In this document: in pieces, positions 1 through 11,175 of the stretch
Position numbering within the stretch: position 1 is the stretch's first letter
How the letters are laid out: the number at the start of each line of letters is the position of its first letter
Origin: Hibiscus mutabilis
Taxonomy: Eukaryota; Streptophyta; Magnoliopsida; Malvales; Malvaceae
Assembly (NCBI GenBank): GCA_019671005.1
Contig: CM033718.1
Span: forward strand, 20,898,014-20,962,013
DNA: 64,000 nucleotides
Direction of reading: 5' to 3'
The notes under the pieces: generated by a model
What the model was told of the DNA's origin: nothing
Database searches by the model: none
Seen by the model: the letters and a program-made list of their open reading frames with translations, nothing else
Made by a program: the position numbers and the translations under genes

Positions 1-85
1 TCCAATCTTCAAATTGCTTAAAAATAATAATCCACGAGAATGAGATGAAGAGTGCCAGGAAACATTTGATAAGATTAAGAGGTAC

Positions 86-415
86 TTGACGAATGCTCCA
101 ATATTAGTTGCTCCGGTTCCAGATAGGCCACTTATCCTTTACTTAACAATCCATAAGAATTCAATAGGATGTTTATTGGGACAGCTTGATGACACGGAGA
201 GAAAGGAAAGAGCTATCTATTATTTAAGTAAAAAGTTTACAGAGTGTGAAGTGCGATGCCCACATATCCAAAAGTTGTGTTGTGCTCTGGTATGGGTAAC
301 TCGTAGACTTAGGCAATACATGTTGCATTATACCACTTGGCTGATATCTCGCCTTGATCTGTTGAAGTTCATGATGGAGATACCATCACTGACTGGAAGA
401 CTAGCACGTTGGTAG
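86..415 (+). pseudogene. Tat pol: RT C-terminus and first RNase H
   Basis: The 109-residue frame matches the tether and RNase H region that follows Ty3 reverse transcriptase. It has the LGQ-DD segment, an AIYYLSKKF block and a C-terminal GRLARW block. This is the original Ty3 RNase H, which is usually degenerate in Tat elements because a second RNase H follows. The frame starts inside the domain, ends at a TAG, and the next domain picks up in another frame after about 25 bases. It is a decayed fragment and would not be functional. Confidence 0.7.
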
Positions 416-439
416 ATACTTCTGTCAGAATTTGACATT

Positions 440-1009
440 GTGTGTGTTAGTCAAAAGGTAATAAAAGGAAGTGCCATAGCAGATTTCTTAGCTAGTCGTG
501 CTGCAAAGGACTATGAGCCGTTGAACTTTGATTTCCCTGATGAGGATGTTATGAATATCTCCATGGAAGAAATTAAAATCTCTGAAGATGAAACATGTAA
601 GTTATATTTTGATGGGGCTATAAATGCCCTAGGATGGGGAATTGGGGCAGTATTGATTTCCCCAAACAATGAGCATCCCTTCACATGTAGACTAGAATTT
701 TGTTGTACCAATAACGTGGCAGAATATAAAGCTTATGACATGGGATTGCAAGCCGCTATTGAAAGAAAAGTAGAAAGTCTGAAGGTATATGGAGATTCCG
801 CATTAGTAATTTACCAGCTTCGTGGAGAATGGGAAACAAAGGATGTCAAGCTGATTGAGTATCGAAAACTAATCCTCAAAATGATAAAAGAGTTCAAAGA
901 GATTACTTTCACATATGTCCCCAAAGAGGATAATCAAATGGCGGATGCTTTAGCTACATTGGCTTCAGTCTTCTTAGCTAACAGACCTGAGGACGTGATG
1001 ACAATCTAG
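440..1009 (+). pseudogene. Tat pol: second (archaeal-like) RNase H
   Basis: The 189-residue frame holds a full RNase H fold. Acidic positions fit the catalytic set: the first Asp in KLYFDGA, Glu in NNVAEYKA, Asp in VYGDSALV and the last Asp in DNQMADALA. In Tat elements this extra RNase H degrades the RNA strand during reverse transcription and is thought to have taken over from the degenerate first one. The N-terminal 40 residues are linker (SAIADFLA, acidic stretch). The frame ends at a stop just before the integrase zinc finger, so pol as a whole is broken although this domain is complete. Confidence 0.75.
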
Positions 1010-2318
1010 ATGCAGAGCTACAATGCTTTTGCTCACTATTGTAGCATAGAAGAGGAAATAGATGGAAACCCTTGGTATTACAATATCATGCAATACATAA
1101 GGTTTCAAAGGTATCCTCTAGAAGCAAATGATAACGATAAAAGAACTATCAGAAGAATAGCTTCGGATATGTGTTGGATGGGGAAACCCTGTATAGAAGG
1201 GGTAGAGATCAGATCTTGCTGAGATGTGTCAAGGCTAATGAGGTAAGAAGTATCACGACAAAGGTACATGATGGAATATGTGGGACACATGCAAATAGTT
1301 ATGCAATGGCCAAGAAAATTATGAGGTATGGATATTACTGGGCAACCATGGAGGAGATTGTATAGAATGTAAAAAGAAATGTCATAAATGTCAGATATAC
1401 GCTGACCGGATCAATTCTCCTTCAGTGCCGCTTCATACGATGAACTCACCATGGCCTTTTGTCGTCTAGGGCATGGATGTTATTGGGAAAATTCACCCCA
1501 AGGCTTATAATGGTTATCGATTCATTCTTGTGGCCATTGATTACTTCACTAAATGGGTGGAATCCGCTTCTTATGCTAATGTCACAAGAACAACAGTATT
1601 CAAGTTCTTAAAGAAAGAGATCATTTGTCGATATGGATTGCCAGAAAGAATCATCACCGATAATGCTAATAATTTCAATAATAAGATAATAGCAGAAGTT
1701 TATGAGCAGTTCAACATCATACATCACAATTTTGTAACCTATCGCCCAAAGATGAATGGGGTAGTTCAGGCAGCAAACAAACACATCAAGAAGATCATAT
1801 AAAAGACAACAGAGACGTACAAAGATTGGCACTAGCAGCTTCCCTTTGCATTGTTTGCGTATCAAACATCGATGCAAACTTCAACCAGGGCAACTCCTTA
1901 CTCTCTAGTTTATGAGACAGAAGTAGTACTTCCCATTGAGGTTGAAAGCACGTCCCTCTGAGTTTTATCAGAGATAAAATTGGTCGATAAGGAGTGGATA
2001 CAAGCTCGGATAGACCAGTTGAACTTGATTGAAGAAAAGAGGATGATGACTATTTGTCATAGTCAAATGTACCAGAAAAGAATGATACGGGCCTATAATA
2101 AGAAAGTTAGACCCAGGAAATTTCGAGAGGGAGATCTTGTGTTGAAAAAAATCTTACAAATACACCGTGATGATCGTGGAAAATGGATACCTAATTGGGA
2201 AAGACCTTATATTGTTAAAAATGACTTCTCTGGAGGAGCACTGATTCTGACTGAGATGGATGGTAAAGAATTACAAAAACCAGTAAACTCTGATTCAGTC
2301 AAAAATTATTACGTCTAA
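1010..2318 (+). pseudogene. Tat integrase, broken, with a lost catalytic Glu
   Basis: Several frames separated by stops cover the zinc-binding N-terminus (1010-1400, HxxxxCGTHA-type block and a CHKCQIYA-like CC pair near 1380-1400), the core (1473-1802) and the C-terminal domain (1980-2318, with a GDLVLKK motif typical of the GPY/F region). In the core, Asp in MDVIG and Asp in IITDNANNF are present. The Glu expected in the GAVEAANK-type motif reads Gln (GVVQAANK), so the DDE triad is incomplete. Stops occur around 1222, 1365, 1802 and 1970. Function: integration of element cDNA; dead here. Confidence 0.75.
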
Positions 2319-3640
2319 AGTAAAAAGAGAAAAAAAAAAAAAAGATGAGTGAAAACCCGAAAAGGGCACTTCGCAAAAAAATATATGTGGCGAAAACCTA
2401 AAAGGGAGTTATAGATATTCAAAAAAATAAAAAATAATAACAATAAGAAAGAGGGGGTTCAAGATGAAAATCTGCAAAGGGTGTCTTGAAACCAAAGGAA
2501 GGTCTGGGTTGAAAACCTATAAAAAGGGCGGTCCAGAGAGTTTAAGAATAGGCATTCGTTAGTTGAAATCTCTCGGACATCACCCAGTATTTTAGAAGGG
2601 ATTTCACATCTGTAGTCATCCAGACAACATTTGAAGTCTATTAGACAAAGGTCGAGCTCAAGACTATTTCTGGTCGACAGGGTGAATGTATCCTTTACGC
2701 TATGAATGCTCGAAAACCTGATATAGTTCCTTGATTTTGTTGTTTTAGGTTGCCATGACTTGTTTGATGAATTCTATTCAAGTTTGTACTTGTAAACTTC
2801 AATAAAAATCATGTATTCCCTTCCAAGCTTTCTTTTTATTCCAAAGCATCATTAAATGATTGACATAGTGAATAAAGCAGATAATTTCTTAGTATTACTA
2901 TGTTTTGAAGGATGCAGGTAAACTTTAGTACTGTGGGTTATTGAAGAAGAATGTATAAAAGTAAAAGGTATCATTGAACCTGAGAGACATGAAACGTATA
3001 AAAGGGTATCATTGAAATCAGTCTTAGGGCACCCAGGATAATGTGGTTGGTATGAGAGCCAAAGGAGCATCACTGATGTCTTGGTACCGAGAATCTTCGT
3101 CGTTCCTCAAATTCCAGGATAGAGTCAAATAAGTGTGGCTTCATGTTCTTCTATTGAGAATGAAAATTTGATTCATTATTTTGTAAAATCCTTTGGGATT
3201 GGCAAGACTGTAAATGCTAATTGGTTGAGAGCTTGTTTTGTTTCCTCTATAATGATCTTCAAAAAGAAAAAAGAAAGAGAAAAAAAGGAAAAAGGAAAAA
3301 ATAGAAAAAAAAAAGAAAGAGAAAAATAAGGTGAAAAAGAAAAAAGAGAAAAATAAGAGAAAAAATAAAGAAAAAGAAAAAAAGAAGAAAAAGAATCAAA
3401 GTGAAAACCCAAAAGGGCGCTTTGAGAAAAGCAATCTAAAGTGAAAACCTGAAATGGCACTTTAGGGCAAGAGGCCAGAAACGCAGGAGGGAATTTCCGA
3501 GGGTTAATCATAAACATGAGATGAAAAAGGAAAGTGAAGCATCAGGATAGTCCCCCAGGGAGTGACGACTGATTGATTGATCTCGATGAGATACAATTCA
3601 TGCATTAATAGAAACTAGGACCATAATAACCCTCATACAT
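2319..3640 (+). other. Non-coding 3' region of the Tat element
   Basis: No credible gene. It holds about six loose copies of a motif like GTGAAAACCYGAAAAGGGC (near 2350, 2390, 2464, 2508, 3402 and 3440), a repetition often seen downstream of integrase in Tat elements. It also has a purine-rich stretch at about 3259-3397, almost only A and G with few T. Short frames here are artefacts of the low complexity. Confidence 0.6.
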
Positions 3641-3677
3641 GCATTTTAGTTTGTCTTGACAAGAAGCAAAATGCAAA

Positions 3678-4128
3678 GTTCCTAATGAGAATAACTCACC
3701 CAGCAAAGATAGAGCTCCTAATATGAAGAGTTCGCCCAGCAACGACAGAATTTCTAATGAAAATAGTTCACTCAGCAAAGATAGAGCTCCTAATGTGAAG
3801 AGTTTGTCTGGCAAAGACAGAATTCCTAATGAGAAGAGTTCACCGACAAAGACAGAACTCCTAATATGAAGAGTTCGCCCAGAAAAGACAGAATTCCTAA
3901 TGAGAAGTGTTCGCTCAGCAAAGATAGAGCTCCTAATATGAAGAGTTTATCCGGCAAAGACATAATTCCTAATGAGAAGAGTTCGCCGACAAAGACAAAA
4001 CTCCTAATATGAAGAGTTCGCCTAGTGAAGATAAAATTTCTAATGAGAAGAATTTGTCCCAACAAGATATTCATAATTAGAAGAATTCCACAAGCGAAGA
4101 TAAAGTTCTAAGTGAGAAGAACTTAGTA
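3678..4128 (+). repeat. 36-bp tandem repeat before the Tat 3' LTR
   Basis: About twelve head-to-tail degenerate units of roughly 36 bp, each built as AGTTCGCCCAGCAAAGACAG followed by a stretch like AATTCCTAATGAGAAG. Alternate units differ between GAATTCCTAATGAGAAG and GAGCTCCTAATATGAAG, so the higher-order period is about 72 bp. A few units lack 3 bases. Because the period is a multiple of three, the minus strand has long repetitive frames (Leu/Gly/Ser-rich) that are not genes. Minisatellites just upstream of the 3' LTR are common in Tat/Ogre elements. Confidence 0.85.
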
Positions 4129-4242
4129 AGCCCTCAAAGAAGGAGAAGAGGAAGAAAGTTCAAATGAAATCCTGCAACAGCTGACAGGAGCAGACAAAAT
4201 TTGTGTCTTTTAGTCTTTGCCCTATCCCTGTTCTACAGCAAT

Positions 4243-4258
4243 GAGCAAAGAGGGCAGC
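4243..4258 (+). promoter_or_regulatory. Polypurine tract of the Tat element
   Basis: The purine-rich GAGCAAAGAGGGCAGC directly precedes the LTR start TGTAATACTC. This is the expected primer site for plus-strand DNA synthesis. Confidence 0.7.
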
Positions 4259-6639
4259 TGTAATACTCAAATTTTGTCCAGTTTATATATATATATAATT
4301 CACTATTCATATAGCCAAATAATACTAAGTAATAAAATAGTTTAATAAAATAATCTCCAAAGATTATATTAAATATAAACAGTCCATATTACAATTGCCT
4401 CTACAAATATGGAAGGCCCAAATACAAGTATTATAACCTAATTTTAAAGGGGGTTTTCGCTCATTATCAGCCTTCACTAGCCCAAGAAATACAAATGTGT
4501 TTCTTGAGCCCGCCAAAATTGACCACGTGATGCCACAGGATTGGTCTACAGTCCCAGCACATGGATTAAGGGTCTGTCTAACGTCAGCTGGGTCACCTAC
4601 TATAAAAGGGAGAGAGAAAGTCAGCATTGAATTAATGATAAAACAATAATTGTGCAATAATTGAAAGGGGAGGGAAAAGGAAAGTCGAAGAGATTACCTG
4701 AAAAAGGGGAGCTCAGAGAAGACGATCGGAGTAGCTGCTTCACCGCCAGAGGTTCACCTGAAAAAGGGGTCAATTTTGACGAATCTGGGTTTAGATTAGG
4801 GTTCAGGCTTAAAAAGGGAAAATAGAGTTTTAGGTTTTTTCGCGGTGGCCAAAAATCGCTCCGGCAGTGGAGCATGGTGGTCGAAAAGAGGTTAGGGATG
4901 ATCGGAGTTAGACCAGACAGTGGTTGGAAGGATAGGGTATACCAAAAGGGATAACCGAAGATGACGGCCAATGGCCGGCGTCACTTCCGCTGGCCGAGAA
5001 ATAGTTGAGGCTAGGGTTTAGTGGTGGTTGAAGATTGAAGCTATAAAGGTTGGAAGAACTGGGATTGAGTTCTTAAGGAAATAATGGGTTTGATCTGAAA
5101 GAAACAGGGGAAATTGGGTGATTTGGTGTTTCTGTGGATTAAACGGGATGAAAGAGGAAGAACAGAATAAGAACAAGTTTGAAGGTAGGGGTTTTGATCG
5201 AGAATGTGGGGATTTTACTGGGTTTTTGGTGTTTGAGTTGAGAGAATCTGAGGGATAGAGAGAGACGAGAGAGAAGGGTTATAACACAAATGACCGGTCC
5301 AACTCAGTTTACTCCTTTTTATACTGAGTTGGAACGGCGTCGTTTTGGGAGCCGGGTTAAATAAGACCCGCGCATTTTTTAAACGAGCGTGGATACGGGG
5401 TCGTGGTCCGACTCAGGACCTATTATAACGGTTCAAGCCGTTTAGGGGGTTTAAGTCGTCTGGTTCGATTTGGTTACGACCGCTTTTGAACTAAATTTTC
5501 AATGGGTTTAGATTTGGGCACTTCAATTTGTTCCGCTTTACATTTTGGTCACCTAAATCCTTGTAATTCAGCCTTTTAATTCAATTTAGTCCTGGACAGT
5601 TTAATTTCTTTATTTTAATAGCTTTCAATTTAATTTATTTAACTGTTTATATGAGGCATGTTTTTAAATAACCTAGTATATTTGTTTAGAAAACCTTAAA
5701 TACACTTAGTAAAATTAGAACCCTACAATTAGGTTCTCAATCTTAAATAACTTGTAGTTGAGGAAGAAGAACATTGTAGAAAAATGAATGAATATTGTAT
5801 AATTACCTCAATGCCCTAAGTTGAGTAGTACCACACTGTATTGTGGTGTTATTCAAAAGGGGTATTTTGGTAAAATATCTAATATTTCATTCAAACTTAG
5901 AATATGGTTATTATATGCAATTGAATAATTAGTCCAATGAAATTTAAATTAGGGTTAAATAATTAGTATCAGTATAGTAAGGATATTATTATTTTTGGGT
6001 CAAATATGAATAGTACTCAATTGTTTGGGTGTTATCATACAAGTCCAAAATTGGTGATATTTATAGGATTCTAAGCAATTAAATGAATTTAGGCCTTTAT
6101 TAGATTTTTACTTAAAATTGACCACAAAATAATTTGTCATGCATTTAAACCTTTTGCGTTGAGATACATTTTTGGATACGGATCGAAGTTTCCTAATGCA
6201 ACTGGATATTTCAAAATTCGTATCTATTTAAAATGTATTTTCTTACAAAAGGATATCTTTATTTGAAAGGAAATTCAATTAGCAATTAATGATCAAATTA
6301 AAGCCATTTTATAACTCAAAAATGCCAAAATGCTACATGGAATTAAAAAAAAAGGTACCGATAACATGCCTTTTTGGGGTGCTAATCCTTCCCCACACGT
6401 AATTGACTCTCGAACCCAAATTGTTTCAAAATGAATCTCTGGTTGTTTTTATGGTGTCCAATCTACCAAAGTGACCAGGTGACGACTCCAAAAATGAATT
6501 TTCAAAATTAAATGAAGATTTAATATAAAATCGGGTTTTAAAAGGATTTAACAAATAAAATGAATAAGGAACTCGATTTTCAAAAGAATAATTGCCCGGT
6601 CATTTTCCATACTCCAATACTCGAAAAATGGTCGCTACA
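4259..6639 (+). repeat. 3' LTR of the Tat element (2,381 bp)
   Basis: Begins TGTAATACTCAAATTTTG right after the polypurine tract and ends GGTCGCTACA, giving TG...CA termini. It has a TATA box TATAAAAGGG at 4601-4610, followed by a GA-rich leader. The length fits the long LTRs of Tat/Ogre elements. The short minus-strand frames inside it (near 4364-4971) are not supported as genes. The 5' LTR is outside the window. Confidence 0.75.
4601..4610 (+). promoter_or_regulatory. TATA box in the Tat LTR
   Basis: TATAAAAGGG followed by AGAGAGAAAG, about 340 bp into the LTR and in element orientation. Probable RNA polymerase II core promoter of the element. Confidence 0.55.
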
Positions 6640-7740
6640 CAAGTGTATTGTTGATTTAAATTAGACCGGAGATGTTTGTACTCATTTGTGCTTTGACAAC
6701 ACCGACTCTACAAGGTAAAGATGTTTGTGTTCATTTCAGGTATGACTCTCATCATTTTAGCTACATATAGAGAATTATCACTCCATCAATGCCCTCAACG
6801 TCACCTTTTAAAGAGCCTAGTGCATTATTGATCTACACAAAATGGAGACGCCTGTACCCATTTCGTGCTCTAACAACACCATCTTTGTTAGAGTACAGAA
6901 GATTATTTATATATTTTTCCCTCAACGATATCAACACATGCCTTCGCTCATGCAAAAACTGCTGACATTGCTATTTATAAAAATAGAGATGTCTGCTCAC
7001 GCAGATGATCATCTCTACTCGCCCTAAGCTTAGCATACTAGTAACTCAAACAAAGTGGAGATGCTTGCGATCACTTCTGCCACAAAAGTCACCATACTCT
7101 CAAACAACGTCGAACATACTTTTCACTCGATCAATACCAACATCATTGTACTGTGAAGAATGCTAAATCAATCAAGAAACCTTTTGATAACTCTAACATA
7201 ATCATTCGTTACCTCCGCATAAGCAAGTACTTCTGCACATCTATTTATAAAAATATGGATGCCTACTCAAAGTAGAAGATTATCAACAGACTGAATTGAC
7301 CTGTCCAATAATTTTGGGAGTCTAGACATTCACAAAATCTAGGAGACCTATGCATAAGTAGATAATACAAATAGTGCCTCTGCATTTCAATATCTATATT
7401 CAATATGGCCAACATTGCCTTTTCTAGGCTCTAGCCCAAATCACAAAGAAAGCGCTTCTAGGGCCTGAAGACTCAATGTTTGGGTTATGGTAAAGTTACC
7501 TTTTCCTTATGATTACGCTATGATTATGCTTAATCTATAAACGAATTAACAAATGGCATAAGAATGACCATTTGATCTTCTGAATCTAGTCTAAAAGCAG
7601 AGGACGAACGCAAGTTGAGAAGTAAACAAAACAAGTCAAGACAAAATGATAACTTCCATTGCTAAGAAACACCAAATACATTATTGATTATTATAAAATG
7701 GTATATGGATAACTAGGCGGAGGATCGTCATGAAGCTCAT
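6640..7740. other. Gene-free stretch with degenerate dispersed repeats
   Basis: No coding region. There is a loose series of related blocks of the form GGAGATGCTTG followed by a CATTT or CACTTCTGC-like stretch, near 6669, 6719, 6843, 6986, 7062 and 7255. Two of these (6669 and 6843) are also followed by a similar CAACACC block. It looks like an old, decayed tandem array or transposon interior whose family I cannot name. Confidence 0.4.
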
Positions 7741-9726
7741 CACGAGTCTCATCAGTAGCGACCATCACTTCAGGAGTTTGCTTCTTTAGTAGTATCTCTA
7801 ATATAGCCTTTGACACCAATCACTGGAGGTTCACCTCCATGCTCACCAGCAGTTACTGTTGTGTGAAAATTGGCTCCCAAGAAGTTTTCTTCCCAACTAA
7901 ATTGTTGGCAGAACCCTCGATACCAACCTTTGAGGTTTTCATTCTCTCTAGAGCATTCATAGCCTTCAAGATTAAAGGTTGGTCATTATGTGTTGGATTT
8001 GAGACATATAATCTTATGGCTTCTAGGCAGTCCAACCATCTCTCTCCAAAATGATTAAAGGTGTCAAACACCAACTCTACCTCTTTTAGCTGATATGTTA
8101 GTAGCAGCGCAAATTCTAGCCCATCATATCTACTGGACCAAGCATGGCCTGGACAATGTATACTATGGTGCGTTCACGCCTATCCATGAAACCTTTGAAT
8201 TTAGCTAGCTGTTGATCAACCTCAAAAGCTTCCATCTGCTCTCTTTCTCATAGAACGTAACTGCTGGAATTATACTTCAAGAGCGTTCAAGGTTTCTTTA
8301 TTATCCAGTTCCACTTTTATTCTTCGAGCCTCCTCGGTACTCTTGATATCAATTTCCTTCTCCTTCAATACCTTCGTACGAGCATCATCTACTTCTCTCT
8401 TGGCCACCTCAACTTGAGTTTTAGCCTCCGTGTTTGACTCATCATCGATCTTATGAGTTTCCTCCATCACCTTGACCAACTGCTGAGTCTCGGCTAGCTT
8501 TCGCCTAAGCTTGACTGTCTCTTTCTCCAATGTATCCGCCTTGGCATTGGACCTTTGAAGTTCCTCTTCTTTGACAGCTGATTTCTCTTCGATGACCCGG
8601 GTAAAGGTGGCACCAATCTCATTTTTGGCTTCATCGAGGAGTTTCACCACGCTCATCATCATGCTCAATGCCTGGGAAGATTCCCTCATGGCATCAACAA
8701 GTCATTCTAGAAGCTCGATGATGATCTTGACCCATCATCCCTACTACAAACTAATTTGATCAATGGAGCTATAACTGTTAAAGAAAGTTGCGATTAGGTT
8801 CTACAAGTCAAGGAAGAATGCAGAGATGATTGTTGAACCATGCATATATATATATATATACCTGATGAGGCAGAAACCCCAACATCTGATTGCCTTGGAT
8901 CTACGCGGGGAAAGAAACTCTGGATTATTTCAATAGTCCTTGAAGGATTTGAAAGCAGATGCATTGTAAAGGTTGCCTCAACAACAATGACGATAGGTTC
9001 TATAGAAGTTGCTCCGACAGAAATGACAGCAGGCACCGAGGAAATAATCTCTATAGCAATAGTGACAGGTTCCTCCCTCATACAAGTTTTCTTCCTTCCT
9101 CCCTCGAAAAGCTCAACAATTTTTCTTTTAACTCTGGTACTAAGAAGATGACATCCGAATCTCTAGCTTCTACCCTAGAAACGACATTCTCCAACTCTAA
9201 CGAGGGTCGTGTAGACGTTTCTGTTGAGCATTACCTCTGATGTTGCGCAATGAACAACCATATTTAGTCTGCTCTATGCAGGAAGTTCCGCATTAACTCT
9301 AGCAGCTGGGAGGCCAGACTTATAACCTGCAAAAAGAAAACAATTTACTCACTCTAACCTTAAATTAGGGATTACATGCTCTCTAAGCTTTTTTACCTCC
9401 ACTTTCCATAGAAGTGGTCAAATTGGATGAAGCGGAAAAACTCGTATCTACAGAGGGCAAACTCTCTAGTCTATTTTCCTTATCACTCCCCGATGAAATG
9501 ATAATATGAGAGGAATCATTACCTCAACCTAGTGCCTAAAGAGAAAAAGAAGTACTAGCTACATCCTCAGGAATCCCCTTACAAAGATTGTCCTGGTTGA
9601 CTTCTTTAAAGGCATCGATGCCTTTGTTGACTACTTCACTTACATCCTTACTAAATGAGCCTACCCACTCAACCTCCTCTTTTTTTACCGTGACATCTCC
9701 GATTGTCTCTCCAACGGTATGACCAT
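7740..9726 (-). pseudogene. Element C protein, C-terminal part (coiled coil)
   Basis: Minus-strand frames with stops between them. From N to C: an acidic low-complexity part (9736-9536), a Val/Ile-rich part (about 9081-8840), a strong coiled coil of about 140 residues (8689-8270, Lys/Glu-rich heptads with many Ala and Leu) and a tail (8074-7853) with a RWLDCLEAIRLYV block. It continues the reading frame that enters from the far side of element A: across the ACCAT target site the codons at 32501 and above join in phase with 9726 and below. With the N-terminal part it resembles plant 'putative gypsy type transposon' proteins (Transposase_28 type), which have a conserved N-terminus and a coiled-coil tail. 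Broken by stops and by insertion of A. Confidence 0.5.
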
Positions 9727-11122
9727 CACCACCCACTTTCTCTAAGGGTTCGCCCTTCTACATTTTACGTATATATCGCCATGCTATTGCTTGACTTTGA
9801 GTACATATTTATCCATTTAGTAAGTAGATTCATGCACTTGCATCTAGGAGTTAAGGAAAGCATATTTTTTATTGCTAGAGTGAAGGGGTATTTTCTTGTT
9901 GTAGTATACAAGTTTGGCAGAGCAAGATAGGAGTAGGAAGAGCAGAAGAGAAATGTCGAGTGTTGTTGGCAAAAGCAGGACAAGGATTGCCAAGCTCAGT
10001 TGCCAAAATAATGACAGTCGATGCCCAGTTAGTAGCCGTTAGAGCCACGTCGACCATAGTTCAAAAAGAGGATAAGAAGATAATGCGTCTACATCGGTGC
10101 GCAACAAACTTTCAAAAATTAAACCCAACCTAGGGTTTCGACGGGTGCCTATATAAAGAAAGCCCATCAATGAGCCAAATGGGGCTACACCGTGAGAGAG
10201 TAGAGGGCGAACCGTGGTTCGACCAGGCCATGACCGAGAGCCCTAGATCCATTGAAGGGTTGCATCAACGGATCTCCTTCTTTGTCCATTTCTCTTAGTT
10301 TTAATTTTTTTGATGATGCTTAAAAATGATGATTTGTTGATGGTTTCCTTAGCCATGAACTAATTTCCTAAGCTGGCTAGGGGTATTTACGATGAACGCT
10401 AGATTTAGGGTTTTAATAATTGAATGCCTTGGCATTTTTGTCTATTTTGCTAGTGCTTATTTTTATCATATTTATTGCCATAAGATAGTTGGAATTGAAT
10501 ACTCATTATCTCTTAATATCATAACAGACTTAGGGGATAAAGATTTATTGTCAAATACTAAGGTGAAAAACTTCGGCAAAAGATATTCAAGTAGATGAGC
10601 TTACTTCGGAAGTGAATCTACCCCTTAGGAGTAAAGATTAAAACTTATCCAAGTTAATTTTTGAAAAACATCGTTATAGAAATATAAGAGTTAATCCTAA
10701 TTAACTTATGGTATTGCCATCAACAAAGGCAATACTAACTTAAAATATGCTAGGCAATAAAACCAAGGGTGAAGGTTATTAATGGTTGTCCTTGCTAGTG
10801 TGAAACCCAAGCATCTCATGCCAACGCCAATCAATCATCTGGATACATTTATTTGCCAATCTACCTAAATTTTCACTTCATTTGCCTTAGTCATTTTCTT
10901 AATTAAAATATGATCTCAATCACCAACTTATTCATTCAAATTCACAAGTAAAGATTGTGGCAATTAATTCTTGGACAATCCTTGTGGATACGATACTTAG
11001 CTTACTGATGTATTACTTGTTGACCGTGTATACTTGCACGCAAAAAGACCTATACTTGGCATACTTCTACTAGCATATTACATTAATTCATCAATTGTTT
11101 GCCAAGCGTTAGTCAGTCGACA
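9727..11122 (+). repeat. 5' LTR of element A
   Basis: Clear similarity to 31102-32495 from about 9755 on. TATA box TATATAAAG at 10150-10158. Ends CGACA at 11122, four bases before the primer site. The first 30 bases are diverged and do not begin with TG, so the start could lie anywhere in 9727-9756. The 68-residue frame at 10392-10598 and the other frames inside are not genes. Confidence 0.75.
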
Positions 11123-11126
11123 TTTT

Positions 11127-11144
11127 TGGCGTCATTGCCGGGGA
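11127..11144 (+). promoter_or_regulatory. Primer binding site of A (tRNA-Asp type)
   Basis: TGGCGTCATTGCCGGGGA, four bases after the 5' LTR. It matches the complement of the tRNA-Asp 3' end (perfect copy in element B) at 15 of 18 positions. tRNA-Asp priming is typical for Athila elements. Confidence 0.8.
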
Positions 11145-11175
11145 TTGTAATGGAATTTATTATTTTGATTTTTAC

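Larger units (their letters stand above)
1..6639 (+). mobile_element. Tat/Ogre-type Ty3 LTR retrotransposon, 3' part
   Basis: The 5' part lies outside the window. In order: end of reverse transcriptase with the first RNase H (to 415), a second, different RNase H (440-1009), integrase (1010-2318), a 1.9-kb non-coding stretch, a polypurine tract and the 3' LTR. Two consecutive RNase H domains of different type are the known hallmark of the plant Tat lineage (Ogre, Retand). Frames are separated by stops, so the copy is dead. The right edge is set by the LTR end CA at 6638-6639. The target duplication cannot be tested without the 5' end. Confidence 0.85.

Noticed and set aside
3605..4074. Minus-strand Leu/Gly-rich frames over the 36-bp repeat
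   Set aside because: They follow from a stop-free repeat whose length is a multiple of three; no start context or homology.
3678..4128. Regular repeats that could suggest a CRISPR array
   Set aside because: Units are contiguous without unique spacers, vary among themselves, and lie within a plant retrotransposon.
8847..8862. (TA)n microsatellite as a regulatory element
   Set aside because: Short simple repeat within a decayed transposon; no gene context.
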